In this document: positions 45,629 to 54,600 of the stretch, one piece after another
How positions within the stretch are numbered: position 1 is the first letter of the stretch
Layout: each line of letters opens with the position of its first letter
Assembly: GCA_030538275.1 (NCBI GenBank)
Contig: JAUNUH010000004.1
Span: 1 to 64,000 of the forward strand
Length of the DNA: 64,000 bases
Direction: 5' to 3'
Source of the DNA: Flavobacteriaceae bacterium
GTDB taxonomy: Bacteria; Bacteroidota; Bacteroidia; Flavobacteriales; Weeksellaceae
The notes under the pieces: generated by a model
Told to the model about the DNA's origin: nothing
Databases searched by the model: none
The model's input: the letters and a program-made list of their open reading frames with translations, nothing else
Translations under genes and position numbers: made by a program

Positions 45629-48385
45629 TTATTCGTTTAGGTTAAAAACATTATTTATTACTTCACTTTGATGGACGCTCCAGCGTTTGTAAGAGCCAGA
45701 AGCTGGTGCTGCGTTTGCTTTGGGAGAAATCAACTGCCATGGCAATTCTCTCATTTGCATTAAGATATAGGACCATGGGCCCATGTTTGCGGGTTCTTCT
45801 TGTGCCCAGACTAATTCTATATTGTTGAATTTGGAAATAATTTCTTTGATTTGGTTTATATCTAAAGGATATAGTTGCTCGATTCTCACGAGATGAACGT
45901 TTTTATTTTCGGTTTTATTTTTATGTTCGAGCAGGTCATAATAAAGTTTTCCTGAGCAGAAGACGACTCTTTTGATTTGATTGATTTCTTGAATTTCGTC
46001 TTCGATAATTGGCTTGAATTCGCCATTCGCCAATTCGGCGATATTTGAATAAACTTCTGGATGTCTCAATAAGCTTTTTGGTGTGAAAATTACCAATGGT
46101 TTTCGGTAATTCGTCTTCATCTGGCGTCTGAGAATATGGAAGAAGTTTGCCGGTGTAGTGCAGTTGGCCACAAACATATTTCCTTGTGCACAAAGTTGTA
46201 GAAATCTTTCGATTCTGGCAGAGGAATGTTCTGCTCCCTGTCCTTCGTATCCATGCGGAAGATATAATACCAATCCGTTTTGAACTTTCCATTTATCTTC
46301 TGCTGCAGAGATATATTGGTCGATCACGATTTGGCCACCGTTGGCAAAGTCGCCAAACTGTGCTTCCCATACGGTAAGCGTATTGGGAGCTGCCATGGCG
46401 TAGCCATAATCAAATCCCAGCACGGCATATTCTGAGAGAAGTGAATTGTAAATTTGCATTCGTCCCTGATCATCAGAAATGTGATTTAACTGGATAAATT
46501 CCTCTTCGGTTTCTTCTGTTTTGATCACTGCGTGTCTGTGAGAGAATGTACCTCTTTCTACATCTTCACCAGACACTCGCACATCAAATTTCTCTGATAA
46601 TAAAGAGCCGTAGGCCAACATTTCTGCCATGCCCCAGTCGATTTTATCATCTTTGAAAACCATGTTATTTCTCTGTTCGTGCAACCTAACTTCTTTTCGG
46701 ATGAATTTTTTTCCTTCTGGTAGCTGGGTAATGGCAGAAGCGACATCTTTGAGAATTTTCTCATCGATTTTGGTATCTATAGGATTCAGCATTTCCTCTT
46801 CTGGTTTGATTTGAAAATCTTTCCAGATTTCGGGCATGAATGGATCCAGGGTATTTTTTTCGATTTTTTTGGATTCTTCGAAATGGTTTTCAAGAATTTC
46901 TTTGAAATCTTTTTCCATTTCTTGCATAAACTCTTCTCCTACAATGCCTTCGTTTTCGAGTTTTGTTCTATAAATTTCTCTTACATTTTTATGTTTTGCA
47001 ATCGCATTATAGAGTTGTGGTTGTGTAAATCTGGGTTCATCCCCTTCATTATGTCCATACTTGCGGTATCCCAATAAATCGATAAAAACATCTGTACCAA
47101 ATTCGTTTCTATAATCTACGGCAAATCGAATTGCGTGTATCACGGCTTCTACATCATCTGCATTGACATGCATTACAGGGTTCATGCAGACTTTTGCAAC
47201 ATCTGTACAATATGTACTGGAGCGTCCATCGAGATAATTGGTTGTGAAACCGATTTGATTATTGATTACGATATGAATGGTTCCGCCTGTTTTGTATCCA
47301 TCGAGGGATTCCATTTGAATTAATTCATAAACGATTCCCTGTCCGGCAATGGCGGCATCACCATGAATGCTGATGGGGAGAACTTTTCTGAAATTATCTT
47401 GATAATTAAGGTCGATTTTGGCTCTAGAAATTCCTGAAATTACTGCACCTACGGTTTCCAGGTGAGATGGGTTTGGTGCGAGGTTGATTTTTACTTTTTT
47501 ACCATTCGCGGTTTCAGTTAAGGTAGTAGAGCCTAAATGATATTTCACATCACCGTCAAAATATTCTTCTTCGAAGTCTTTTTTCTCGAATTCGGAGAAA
47601 ATTTGAGAATATGATTTTTTGAAAATATTAGCCAAAACGTTGAGTCGTCCACGGTGTGCCATGCCTACAATAAATTCTTCTACACCTTGTTCTGCACCAC
47701 GATTTATAATTTCGTCCAAAGCAGGAATTATAGATTCATTTCCTTCTACAGAAAACCTTTTTTGTCCTACGAATTTGGTATGTAAAAAACTTTCAAAGGC
47801 TACCGCTTCGTTCACCTTGTGCATAGCCTGTCGTTTTTCTGCTGTGGTGAGGACGGGCTGATTTAAATTTTGATTTAACCAATTTTGAATCCATTGAATT
47901 TCCTCTGGCTTACGTACATACATATATTCAATCCCGATAGAGCCACAGTAAATATCTTCGAGATGCTGAATTATTTGACGTAAAGTTTGTTTTTCCTTTG
48001 CTCCAATGATTTCGGCGGCATCGAATTTTTTGTCTAAATCACTTTCTTCTAAGCCAAAATTCTGAATATCTAAATTGGGTTTATAGACTCTTCTGCTACG
48101 GACTGGGTTGTTTTGTGTAAACAAATGTCCCCGTGTACGATAGGCATTAATGAGGTTGATGACTTTGAACTCTTTTTGAATATCTTCGGGAACACCTTCG
48201 GCCACAAAATGGTTTGCAGATAATTCTTCAATGCTGAATCCGTTAAAATTTTCTCTGGCAAAATCAAAGCCCTGAAAAAATGTTCTCCATGTTGGTTCTA
48301 TGGAATCCGGATATTTTGTGTATTTCTCATAGAGATTATCTATGAATTCTGCGTGTACTGCATTCAGGAAAGAAAATCGATCCAT
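45629..48385 (-). CDS. odhA: 2-Oxoglutarate dehydrogenase E1
   Basis: 918 residues, the usual length. HRGRLNVLANIF, ISIHGDAAIAGQGIVYE and NNQIGFTTNYLDGRSST are thiamine diphosphate and Mg2+ site motifs. The C-terminal transketolase-like half contains DYGYAMAAPNTLTVWEAQFGDFANGGQ (read in parts). It decarboxylates 2-oxoglutarate and reduces the lipoyl group of OdhB. The start MDRFSFLNAVHAEFID with the early LYEKYTKYPDSIEPTWRTFF helix matches the family N-terminus that binds E2. Confidence 0.96.
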   Translation of the reverse strand: MDRFSFLNAVHAEFIDNLYEKYTKYPDSIEPTWRTFFQGFDFARENFNGFSIEELSANHFVAEGVPEDIQKEFKVINLINAYRTRGHLFTQNNPVRSRRVYKPNLDIQNFGLEESDLDKKFDAAEIIGAKEKQTLRQIIQHLEDIYCGSIGIEYMYVRKPEEIQWIQNWLNQNLNQPVLTTAEKRQAMHKVNEAVAFESFLHTKFVGQKRFSVEGNESIIPALDEIINRGAEQGVEEFIVGMAHRGRLNVLANIFKKSYSQIFSEFEKKDFEEEYFDGDVKYHLGSTTLTETANGKKVKINLAPNPSHLETVGAVISGISRAKIDLNYQDNFRKVLPISIHGDAAIAGQGIVYELIQMESLDGYKTGGTIHIVINNQIGFTTNYLDGRSSTYCTDVAKVCMNPVMHVNADDVEAVIHAIRFAVDYRNEFGTDVFIDLLGYRKYGHNEGDEPRFTQPQLYNAIAKHKNVREIYRTKLENEGIVGEEFMQEMEKDFKEILENHFEESKKIEKNTLDPFMPEIWKDFQIKPEEEMLNPIDTKIDEKILKDVASAITQLPEGKKFIRKEVRLHEQRNNMVFKDDKIDWGMAEMLAYGSLLSEKFDVRVSGEDVERGTFSHRHAVIKTEETEEEFIQLNHISDDQGRMQIYNSLLSEYAVLGFDYGYAMAAPNTLTVWEAQFGDFANGGQIVIDQYISAAEDKWKVQNGLVLYLPHGYEGQGAEHSSARIERFLQLCAQGNMFVANCTTPANFFHILRRQMKTNYRKPLVIFTPKSLLRHPEVYSNIAELANGEFKPIIEDEIQEINQIKRVVFCSGKLYYDLLEHKNKTENKNVHLVRIEQLYPLDINQIKEIISKFNNIELVWAQEEPANMGPWSYILMQMRELPWQLISPKANAAPASGSYKRWSVHQSEVINNVFNLNE

Positions 48386-48509
48386 GTTTTATTTACTTCA
48401 ATTTGAATATCCCACAAAATTAGTACTTTTAATCTACATATGGAATTGTATGAGATTGAAAATACCTGAAAAAGTTTTGAAATAGATTATATGAATGATT
48501 TCAAACCAA

Positions 48510-48541
48510 AAACCGCCTCAAAAATTTTGAAGCGGTTTTGA
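48510..48541 (-). terminator. Terminator of the first porin-like gene
   Basis: AAAACCGC and GCGGTTTT form the stem, with a further TCAAAA/TTTTGA pairing inside, and T runs on the minus strand. Confidence 0.8.
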
Positions 48542-48562
48542 AATATTTCTGTTTTTTATATT

Positions 48563-49183
48563 TTAAAACTGGTAGCCGATTCCTATTTGGAACACGCCAT
48601 TTTTCCAATCTTGATTGATTCCAACATTTTCATCCCAAGATGCGTCTTCATCTGTAATATTGCTGAGTCCCATATTGTATCGAGCATCGATGGTAACACC
48701 TTGCGCTAATTTATAACCTGCGCCCAACAACAAACCAAAATCTGTTCCTTTCAAATAATCTGTTGCATCTACATCATTAGCACCATCTTCTTTCCAATCT
48801 GCACCTGTGAGGAATCCAATTTGAGGTCCAGCTTGTAAATTAAATCCATTTGCCAAATATACTTTTGCCAAAACTGGAACATTGATATACTGTAATCTAA
48901 GGTCGGCTTCTTTGCCTAAGGCTTCAAACTTTGAACCTTGAGTTGAATAAATAACTTCTGGTTGAATTGAAAATCTGGGAGCTACTGGAAATTCAGTAAA
49001 TAACCCGATATGAAATCCACTCAAACTTTTGGTATCTACACCTTGAATTTTGTCTCCATTCAAATTAGATAAATTGTACCCTGCTCTTACTCCTAGTTGT
49101 AATGCCTCAGTATTTACGTTTTGTGCTTCTACAGACATTAATCCAAATATTGCAATTGCTGCTGATAAAACTAACTTTTTCAT
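48563..49183 (-). CDS. Outer-membrane beta-barrel protein (porin family)
   Basis: About 206 residues from the ATG at 49183, where MKKLVLSAAIAIFGLMSVEAQ is a clear signal peptide. The upstream ATG at 49213 would add ten residues before it. Alternating hydrophobic strands (GVRAGYNLSNLNG, GFHIGLFTEFPVAPRFSIQPEVIYSTQGSK, LQAGPQIGFLTG) and the terminal GIGYQF with a final aromatic residue mark an 8-stranded OMP_b-brl_2 barrel. The ligand is unknown. It is the first of three related genes in a row; the third is decayed. Confidence 0.88.
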   Translation of the reverse strand: MKKLVLSAAIAIFGLMSVEAQNVNTEALQLGVRAGYNLSNLNGDKIQGVDTKSLSGFHIGLFTEFPVAPRFSIQPEVIYSTQGSKFEALGKEADLRLQYINVPVLAKVYLANGFNLQAGPQIGFLTGADWKEDGANDVDATDYLKGTDFGLLLGAGYKLAQGVTIDARYNMGLSNITDEDASWDENVGINQDWKNGVFQIGIGYQF

Positions 49184-49335
49184 GTTATAAATTTTTAAGT
49201 TAATATTCCTCATTTATTCAACCAACGTGCCAATTTGGTGTTAACTATTCTATTTTAACATTTTTTATTAATTCAATATATTGATTTACAGATATTTACA
49301 TTTGTTGGTGTAATTTTTATTAAATGATATAAAAT

Positions 49336-49374
49336 AAAAAAGGCTGTATTTCAATTATGAAAAACAGCCTTTTT
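49336..49374 (-). terminator. Terminator of the second porin-like gene
   Basis: AAAAAGGCTGT and ACAGCCTTTTT form an 11-bp stem flanked by A/T runs, just behind the stop codon of the second porin-like gene. Confidence 0.85.
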
Positions 49375-49394
49375 AACAATATGCAAAAACAAAT

Positions 49395-49901
49395 CTAGAA
49401 CTTATATCCTACTCCTAAATTTAGTGTATTCAATTTTAGGCTATAATCCGCATCACCGGTATATCCATTATTAACTTGTAGTCCGTATCTGATTTCTGCC
49501 AGAAATTTTTCTGTGAAATCATAACCCAATCCCGCAGCAATACCAAAGTTGAATCCAGTAAAATCGTCTGGATAATCCTCGAAATCAAACAAAAGTTGAG
49601 GCCCAGCCTGAATGTTGAATCCTTCTGCAACGTAGTATTTGAAGATTACGGGAATCTGTAATAAGAATACGTCATTAATCAACCCAGCGTTAAGTGCAGG
49701 TTGTAGCTCAAAGCCTTCTCCTAATGGAAATTGCTTGAATACACCTACATAAAACCCTGCTTCGGAATCACTTGAAGAGTGTCCCATGTAATCTGACTTT
49801 CCCATACCCATTAGTAATCCACCGTTTACACCAAACCCGCTTTGTGCGTTTAAGGCACTCATTGTAAAGAGTGCAATCATTGATAAGAATAAATTTTTCA
49901 T
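49395..49901 (-). CDS. Outer-membrane beta-barrel protein, second paralog
   Basis: 168 residues. Signal peptide (MKNLFLSMIALFTMSALNAQ), then GFGVNGGLLMGMG, FYVGVFKQFPLGEGFELQPALNAG, FNIQAGPQLLFD and a terminal LNLGVGYKF. The same barrel type as its neighbour but shorter. It carries a -7-like box TATTTTCG 26 bases upstream (49928-49935). It is separated from the first paralog by its own terminator, so the genes are transcribed separately. The role is unknown. Confidence 0.85.
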   Translation of the reverse strand: MKNLFLSMIALFTMSALNAQSGFGVNGGLLMGMGKSDYMGHSSSDSEAGFYVGVFKQFPLGEGFELQPALNAGLINDVFLLQIPVIFKYYVAEGFNIQAGPQLLFDFEDYPDDFTGFNFGIAAGLGYDFTEKFLAEIRYGLQVNNGYTGDADYSLKLNTLNLGVGYKF

Positions 49902-50056
49902 AATTGTGTTATTTTTAAATTCAATGGCGAAAATAAGAATAATATTTTAATTTATGTTAAATTATAAGAAAATTATATTAAGAAACTTAAAAAAAGGAGA
50001 ATTTAATAAAATAAAAGTTTCCAAAGAAATTGATAATCGCAAAGTATGAATAAAAA

Positions 50057-50081
50057 AAAGACGCTCCATTGAACGTCTTTT
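50057..50081 (-). terminator. Terminator behind the decayed porin gene
   Basis: AAAAGACG and CGTCTTTT form an 8-bp stem with A/T flanks, still intact behind the degraded gene. Confidence 0.75.
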
Positions 50082-50104
50082 GCGAATAGAATAGATGTAT
50101 TATT

Positions 50105-50749
50105 TTAAAATCTATAACCCACACCCAGTAAGACAAAATTATTCTTTAATGAACCTTCATCATTAGATTCTTTTAAAAAATTACTTGTATTTAAATTAAA
50201 TCGTGCATCTATGAAGATACCTTTATAAAATATATATTCTGCACCAAAATAGGGTGAAATCATAAGGCTGTGCAAATTATCTTTTAAATCGTAAGATTCC
50301 GTTTCTGTTTGCGGAGTTTATCCTTACATCGTCAAAGTTGCAGATACCTCTGCTTTGGCTGCGAGTAGAAATCCTAGATTCAAACCTGCACCTAAGGAGA
50401 AACTTTCTGTTGGAAAATACTAAATTCCGATGGGCAGTTGTAGGGATTGCATATTCAAATCTGTGCTTTCCTCATAGGTAAAGTCTTGTCCTGCCAGATA
50501 ACTTGACAATTCTCCGCCTAAATTAACATAAAGTAACTCCACTTGAAGCGCTACTTTATCATTAAATTTATTTTCCATCATAAATCCTGCAAAAATTCCG
50601 GATTTTGAGTCAAAAGTATGAATTTCACCTTCGATTTTTATACTTGGGGTGGACAAGGAATATCCAGCCTTGATTCCAAAAGTTTTTTGTTGTACCTCTA
50701 CACCAACAAGTAGTAAGAGAGTTATGAATACAAAAATCAGCTTTTTTAT
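50105..50749 (-). pseudogene. Decayed third outer-membrane beta-barrel gene
   Basis: Reading the minus strand gives FIKKLIFVFITLLLLVG as a signal peptide, then FGIKAGYSLSTPSIKIEG, VALQVELLYVNLGG and, near the end, LLGVGYRF with a proper stop. Three lesions are visible: the expected ATG is ATA (50749-50747), an in-frame TAG interrupts at 50422-50420 (GI*YFPTESFSLGAG, compatible with a single AAG to TAG change), and between about 50295 and 50335 the frame shifts, with two further stops. The intact 78-codon stretch starting from TTG is not a gene of its own. It is homologous in design to the two neighbours. A frameshift or start-codon error in assembly would not explain all lesions. Confidence 0.78.
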
Positions 50750-50814
50750 AAATTTTTTTTTAAATTCAAATATAAATTAACAAACTATTGCTTTCAGTAT
50801 TATTTTAAATTCTT

Positions 50815-52284
50815 CTAAATCGAATAATTAGGAGCTTCTTTGGTAACTACAATATCATGAGGATGGCTTTCTTGCAGTCCTGCATTGGTAATTTTCACCA
50901 TTTTCGTATTTGTAATTAATTCGGGAATCGTTGCTGTTCCGCAATATCCCATTCCGCTACGTAAACCACCACAAAGTTGGTACACCACATCTTTTACCGG
51001 TCCTTTATAGGGAACACGACCTTCAATACCTTCTGGAACGAGCTTTTTGGCTTCAGTGCCTTTGGATTGAAAATATCGGTCGCTACTTCCTCTTTTCATG
51101 GCGGCAAGTGAACCCATTCCTTGATAAATTTTGAATTTTCTACCTTGATAGATAATTTCTTCTCCAGGTGCTTCATCTGATCCTGCAAACAAACCGCCCA
51201 ACATTACCGTACTGGCTCCGGCTGCCAAGGCTTTTACAATATCTCCAGAAAGTTTGATTCCGCCATCGGCAATGACAGGTATATTTCTTGTTCGCGCATA
51301 TTCATATACGTCATATATTGCAGAAAGTTGTGGAACACCTACGCCTGCAATCACACGCGTAGTACATATTGAACCTGGTCCCACACCTACTTTCAAAGCA
51401 TTGGCGCCTGCGTCTATCAACATTTTTGCTGCTTCTGCTGTTACTATATTTCCACCCACCAAATCCAGTTCTGGAAAGGCATTTCTCACTTCTTGTAATT
51501 TAGAAATTACGCCTTGTGAGTGTCCATGTGCAGAATCAATAGCAATAATATCTACTCCTTTTTCTACCAAGGCTTGCACACGTTGCAGTGTATCCTCACC
51601 TACACCCACGCCTGCACCAACTCTCAATCGTCCATGACTGTCCTTGCATGAATTGGGATATTCGGATAAATTATCGATATCTTTTATCGTAATTAATCCA
51701 ATAAGTTTATAATCCTTATCAACAATCGGTAATTTTTCTATACGATTGCGCAAAAGTATTTCTTTGGCGTCTTCCAGACTTGTATTTTTATGTGAAGTTA
51801 CCAAATTTTCTTTGGTCATAACATCGGTAACCAATTGATTCATATCGGTTTGATACCGAATATCACGGTTGGTCAAAATTCCGATTAGCGTTCTATTTTC
51901 GTCGATTACTGGAAGGCCAGAAATTCTGAAATTCCGCATTAAATCTTCTGCATCTTGTAATATTTGGCCAGGTTTCAGTGTAACAGGATCTGTAATCATT
52001 CCGCTTTCAGAGCGTTTTACGATATCGATTTCTGCAGCTTGCCTTTCAATGGACATATTTTTGTGAATGAAAGCCAATCCACCTTCACGCGCTAGGCCTA
52101 TAGCCATTCGTGATTCTGATACAGTATCCATTGCTGCACTCACAATTGGGATGTTGAGTTTGAGCTTTTGGGTTAATTGTGTTTCTAGGTTTACCTCTGA
52201 AGGTAGTATAGACGAGTAGGCTGGTATGAGCAGTAGGTCATCGAATGTGTAACCTTCCTGAACGATTTTGTCTGCTAAAGGCAT
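50815..52284 (-). CDS. guaB: IMP dehydrogenase
   Basis: 489 residues, the normal length. The TIM barrel holds the catalytic loop GPGSICTTRVIAGVG with C307, the flap after residue 400 and the DGGIKLSGDIVKALAAGA phosphate site. Two CBS domains sit inside it at about 95-205 (MITDPVTLKPGQ, VMTKENLVTSHK). It makes XMP from IMP with NAD+, the committed step of guanine nucleotide synthesis. It lies downstream of the RNase P RNA gene on the same strand. No terminator is evident behind it. Confidence 0.97.
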   Translation of the reverse strand: MPLADKIVQEGYTFDDLLLIPAYSSILPSEVNLETQLTQKLKLNIPIVSAAMDTVSESRMAIGLAREGGLAFIHKNMSIERQAAEIDIVKRSESGMITDPVTLKPGQILQDAEDLMRNFRISGLPVIDENRTLIGILTNRDIRYQTDMNQLVTDVMTKENLVTSHKNTSLEDAKEILLRNRIEKLPIVDKDYKLIGLITIKDIDNLSEYPNSCKDSHGRLRVGAGVGVGEDTLQRVQALVEKGVDIIAIDSAHGHSQGVISKLQEVRNAFPELDLVGGNIVTAEAAKMLIDAGANALKVGVGPGSICTTRVIAGVGVPQLSAIYDVYEYARTRNIPVIADGGIKLSGDIVKALAAGASTVMLGGLFAGSDEAPGEEIIYQGRKFKIYQGMGSLAAMKRGSSDRYFQSKGTEAKKLVPEGIEGRVPYKGPVKDVVYQLCGGLRSGMGYCGTATIPELITNTKMVKITNAGLQESHPHDIVVTKEAPNYSI

Positions 52285-52318
52285 ATTGCTTTTTGCCGAG
52301 CAAAGTTAGTGGTTTTGG

Positions 52319-52383
52319 AGAAAAGAAAAAAGAAAAAGATGAAAGAAGAAAGAGAAAAGAAATTTTACATTTTACATTTTACT
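52319..52383. repeat. Low-complexity purine tract and 7-base tandem repeat
   Basis: About 40 bases of mostly A and G are followed by three copies of ATTTTAC (52362-52383). This lies between the guaB start and the RNase P RNA 3' end, in non-coding DNA. Confidence 0.7.
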
Positions 52384-52399
52384 TTCAATTTTTCAAAAA

Positions 52400-52700
52400 A
52401 AATGCAGTCTATAAGCCGGATTCTGTTTGAGCTTGTCATTTATCTGGTTTCGTCGTTACCGACGAAATCTAAGCTGCTTACCCCTCGGCGTCGGACGTGC
52501 CGCCCTTTTCAGCCGATATACATAGCATTTCACCACACAGAGTTTACCTGATTTCACTACAGCCGAACTGTACATTCTTTCTGTTGCACTGGTCCTGATT
52601 CGCCTAGACGAACCGACGGGCGTTACCCGTTGTGCTGCACTATGGTGTCCGGACTTTCCTCCCGATTCGTACTAGAATCGAGCGACAAGCCGACTGCTCG
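52400..52700 (-). ncRNA. rnpB: RNase P RNA, type A
   Basis: On the minus strand the 5' part contains the near-invariant GAGGAAAGTCCGGAC followed by ACCATAGTGC, and the 3' part carries the conserved ending AGAATCCGGCTTATAG. The outermost helix pairs GCAGTC near 52695 with GACTGC near 52403, fixing both ends within a few bases. A T tract follows on the minus strand. This RNA is the catalytic component that removes tRNA 5' leaders. The promoter (TACCTTTG) ends at the expected 5' end. Open frames in this segment are artefacts. Confidence 0.95.
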
Positions 52701-52701
52701 G

Positions 52702-52709
52702 CAAAGGTA
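52702..52709 (-). promoter_or_regulatory. -7 box of rnpB
   Basis: TACCTTTG on the minus strand, an exact TAnnTTTG match, lies immediately before the predicted 5' end of the RNA. No clear TTG element is seen upstream. Confidence 0.65.
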
Positions 52710-52726
52710 CAAAAAATAGAATAATA

Positions 52727-52759
52727 TTTGTTCCTGCCCATAAGTATTTCATACCTTTG
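52727..52759 (+). promoter_or_regulatory. Complete -33/-7 promoter of sufE
   Basis: TTTG, a 21-base spacer and TACCTTTG (52752-52759). The box ends five bases before the sufE ATG, so the mRNA would be leaderless. It is back to back with the rnpB promoter. Confidence 0.7.
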
Positions 52760-52764
52760 CCCTT

Positions 52765-53190
52765 ATGACAATTCAGGAGATACAAGCCGAAATCATTGAT
52801 GAATTTGCATTTTTTGATGATTGGCAACAGCGATATGAATATTTAATTGAATTAGGAAAGGATTTACCCGATATGCCTGAAAACCAAAAAGAGAATGGAA
52901 AACTCGTGAAGGGCTGTCAATCTAATGTATGGCTGGATGCAAAATTGCAAGATGATAAAATTGTTTTTGAAGCTGATAGTGATGCTATTTTACCAAAAGG
53001 ATTGGCTGCATTGCTGGTAAGGGTATATTCCAACCAAAATCCAGAAGATATTTTGAATAGTTCAGAATCTTTTATTGAGCAAATAGGCTTACAGGAATTT
53101 CTTTCTCCAACGCGTGCCAATGGACTTTTGGCTATGATTAAACAAATCAAATTTTACGCAATAGCTTTCAAGGTAAAATCAAACCGATAA
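52765..53190 (+). CDS. sufE: SufE family sulfur-acceptor protein
   Basis: 141 residues. KLVKGCQSNVWLDA holds the active-site C51 in the SufE context, and the helices around LPKGLAALLVRVYSNQ and EIGLQEFLSPTRANGLLAMIKQI-like blocks follow the family. SufE accepts persulfide sulfur from the desulfurase SufS for Fe-S cluster assembly. It is not with the suf operon here. The GT9 gene starts two bases behind it at a TTG. Confidence 0.92.
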   Translation: MTIQEIQAEIIDEFAFFDDWQQRYEYLIELGKDLPDMPENQKENGKLVKGCQSNVWLDAKLQDDKIVFEADSDAILPKGLAALLVRVYSNQNPEDILNSSESFIEQIGLQEFLSPTRANGLLAMIKQIKFYAIAFKVKSNR

Positions 53191-53191
53191 A

Positions 53192-54184
53192 TTGTTGGAT
53201 AAGCAAAGGCGAATTTTGGTATTCAGGTTGTCTTCTCTGGGAGACATTGCGCTGTGTGTACCGGTAATACACGCTGTACTGGAGCAAAACCCTGATGTTT
53301 TTATTGATTTTGTGGCACCTGGATATGCCCATGACCTATTTCCGAAGCATGCGCGTCTAGAACTGATACATTTTGATAAATCAGGAAAACACCGGGGAAT
53401 AAAAGGTCTGTATAATCTTCTTAATTCTTTTGATTTGTCTAAATACGAAGCCATAGCAGATTTACACGATGTATTGCGAACCAATTTTATTTCTTCCTTG
53501 ACAAAATTTAAAGGAAAAAAAGTAATTGTAATTGATAAGGACAGAAAAAGTAGAAACGACCTTATTCGTGGTAAAATTACTAGTCCGTTGAGGCATACGA
53601 CAGAAAAATATGCAGATGTTTTCAGAAAATTAGATTTAAAAATTCATTTAAATCATAAGCTTACTAATTTTTTGTTTGATTCTGTTTCTCAAAAAAATAA
53701 GATTGGAATGGCTCCATTTGCCCGACATGCAGGTAAGCGAATGGAAATAGAAAAGCTAAAGATTATTGCACAAAATTTGGCCAAGGACATTCCTGTTTAT
53801 TTATTTGGTTCTAAGGACGAATTATCACAAATTGCGGATTGGACTCAAGTAGAAAACATTCATCTATGTGCGTCGGATTCGATCTTGCAGGAATTGAGAG
53901 AAATGTCTGAATTGAAATTGATGATAACGATGGACAGCGCCAATATGCATTTGGCTGGTCTGGTTGGTGTTCCTGTGTTGTCAATTTGGGGCGTGACGCA
54001 TCCCAATTCGGGTTTTTTGGGTTATGGACAAAGTCTTTCCAACCTGATTCAAGATGAAAGTTTACATTGGCGTCCAACATCGGTTTATGGTAATAGAAAT
54101 GGACCTAAAGGCAATTTGAACGGAATGAAGAATATTTCAGCAGAATTGGTAATCAACAAAGCACGAGATATTTTACAAATTTGA
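53192..54184 (+). CDS. Glycosyltransferase family 9 (heptosyltransferase-like)
   Basis: 330 residues. The start FRLSSLGDIALCVPVIHAV near residue 10 and the C-terminal LKLMITMDSANMHLAGLVGVPVLSIWG are the GT9 signature of ADP-heptose:LPS heptosyltransferases. It adds a sugar, probably heptose, to the lipopolysaccharide core at the inner membrane. The start is TTG (MLDKQRR), two bases after the sufE stop, with no nearby ATG. Donor and acceptor are inferred from family only. Confidence 0.85.
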   Translation: MLDKQRRILVFRLSSLGDIALCVPVIHAVLEQNPDVFIDFVAPGYAHDLFPKHARLELIHFDKSGKHRGIKGLYNLLNSFDLSKYEAIADLHDVLRTNFISSLTKFKGKKVIVIDKDRKSRNDLIRGKITSPLRHTTEKYADVFRKLDLKIHLNHKLTNFLFDSVSQKNKIGMAPFARHAGKRMEIEKLKIIAQNLAKDIPVYLFGSKDELSQIADWTQVENIHLCASDSILQELREMSELKLMITMDSANMHLAGLVGVPVLSIWGVTHPNSGFLGYGQSLSNLIQDESLHWRPTSVYGNRNGPKGNLNGMKNISAELVINKARDILQI

Positions 54185-54600
54185 AAAAGGATGAAATGTT
54201 TTTTCATTTTGCTAAATTAATTTTTCATTTTTAAACTTAGGATTCAACCGCAATTCGTGAAATCGAATCTGATGGAAAAAGTGTAATTTTTATGGAAAAT
54301 CTCCAAAAATTCATTTTCCCTATTGTTTACTCCTATTCTATGAAATTTGGAGCAAAAGGATTAGTTAAAGGTTATTAGCATTGAAAAATTTTAATGATAA
54401 AATTCATAATAAGAATTAAACCGAATTTTTAAAGATAAAATACTGCATTTTAGTTATTTAATCTTAATTATTTATTAAATCCAGATTTATAAATTTATAA
54501 TAGGTAAATTTCTAGTTCTGAATGGCACGTTGTTTGAAATTACTAATTACGAATAACAACTAATTAACCTAAACTTATTCAGAACAACCTAAACCATTTA
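54185..54600. other. Gene-poor 416-base region with coding remnant and plus-strand terminator
   Basis: Between the GT9 gene and the convergent small membrane protein gene. It contains a 45-codon open remnant (54241-54375) and an AT-rich tail that ends at a plus-strand terminator at 54601. It has no clear -7 box; TAGTTCTG and TAAATTTC are weak candidates. It could hold the 3' untranslated region of the GT9 gene or a small RNA. Confidence 0.45.
54241..54378 (+). pseudogene. Possible 3' remnant of a SRPBCC-type gene
   Basis: One frame stays open for 45 codons to a TAG: IREIESDGKSVIFMENLQKF, then IVYSYSMKFGAKGLVKGY. The composition looks coding, and the layout vaguely resembles the C-terminal part of SRPBCC/START proteins. 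It has no upstream start and is preceded by an in-frame TAG. A chance open frame is possible. Confidence 0.25.

Noticed and set aside
50420..50656. 78-codon open frame as a separate gene
   Set aside because: It begins at a TTG inside the reading frame of the decayed porin gene and ends at the premature TAG; it is part of the pseudogene.
52245..52551. Two plus-strand open frames over the guaB/rnpB spacer
   Set aside because: They run through RNase P RNA and the low-complexity purine tract and have no family features.
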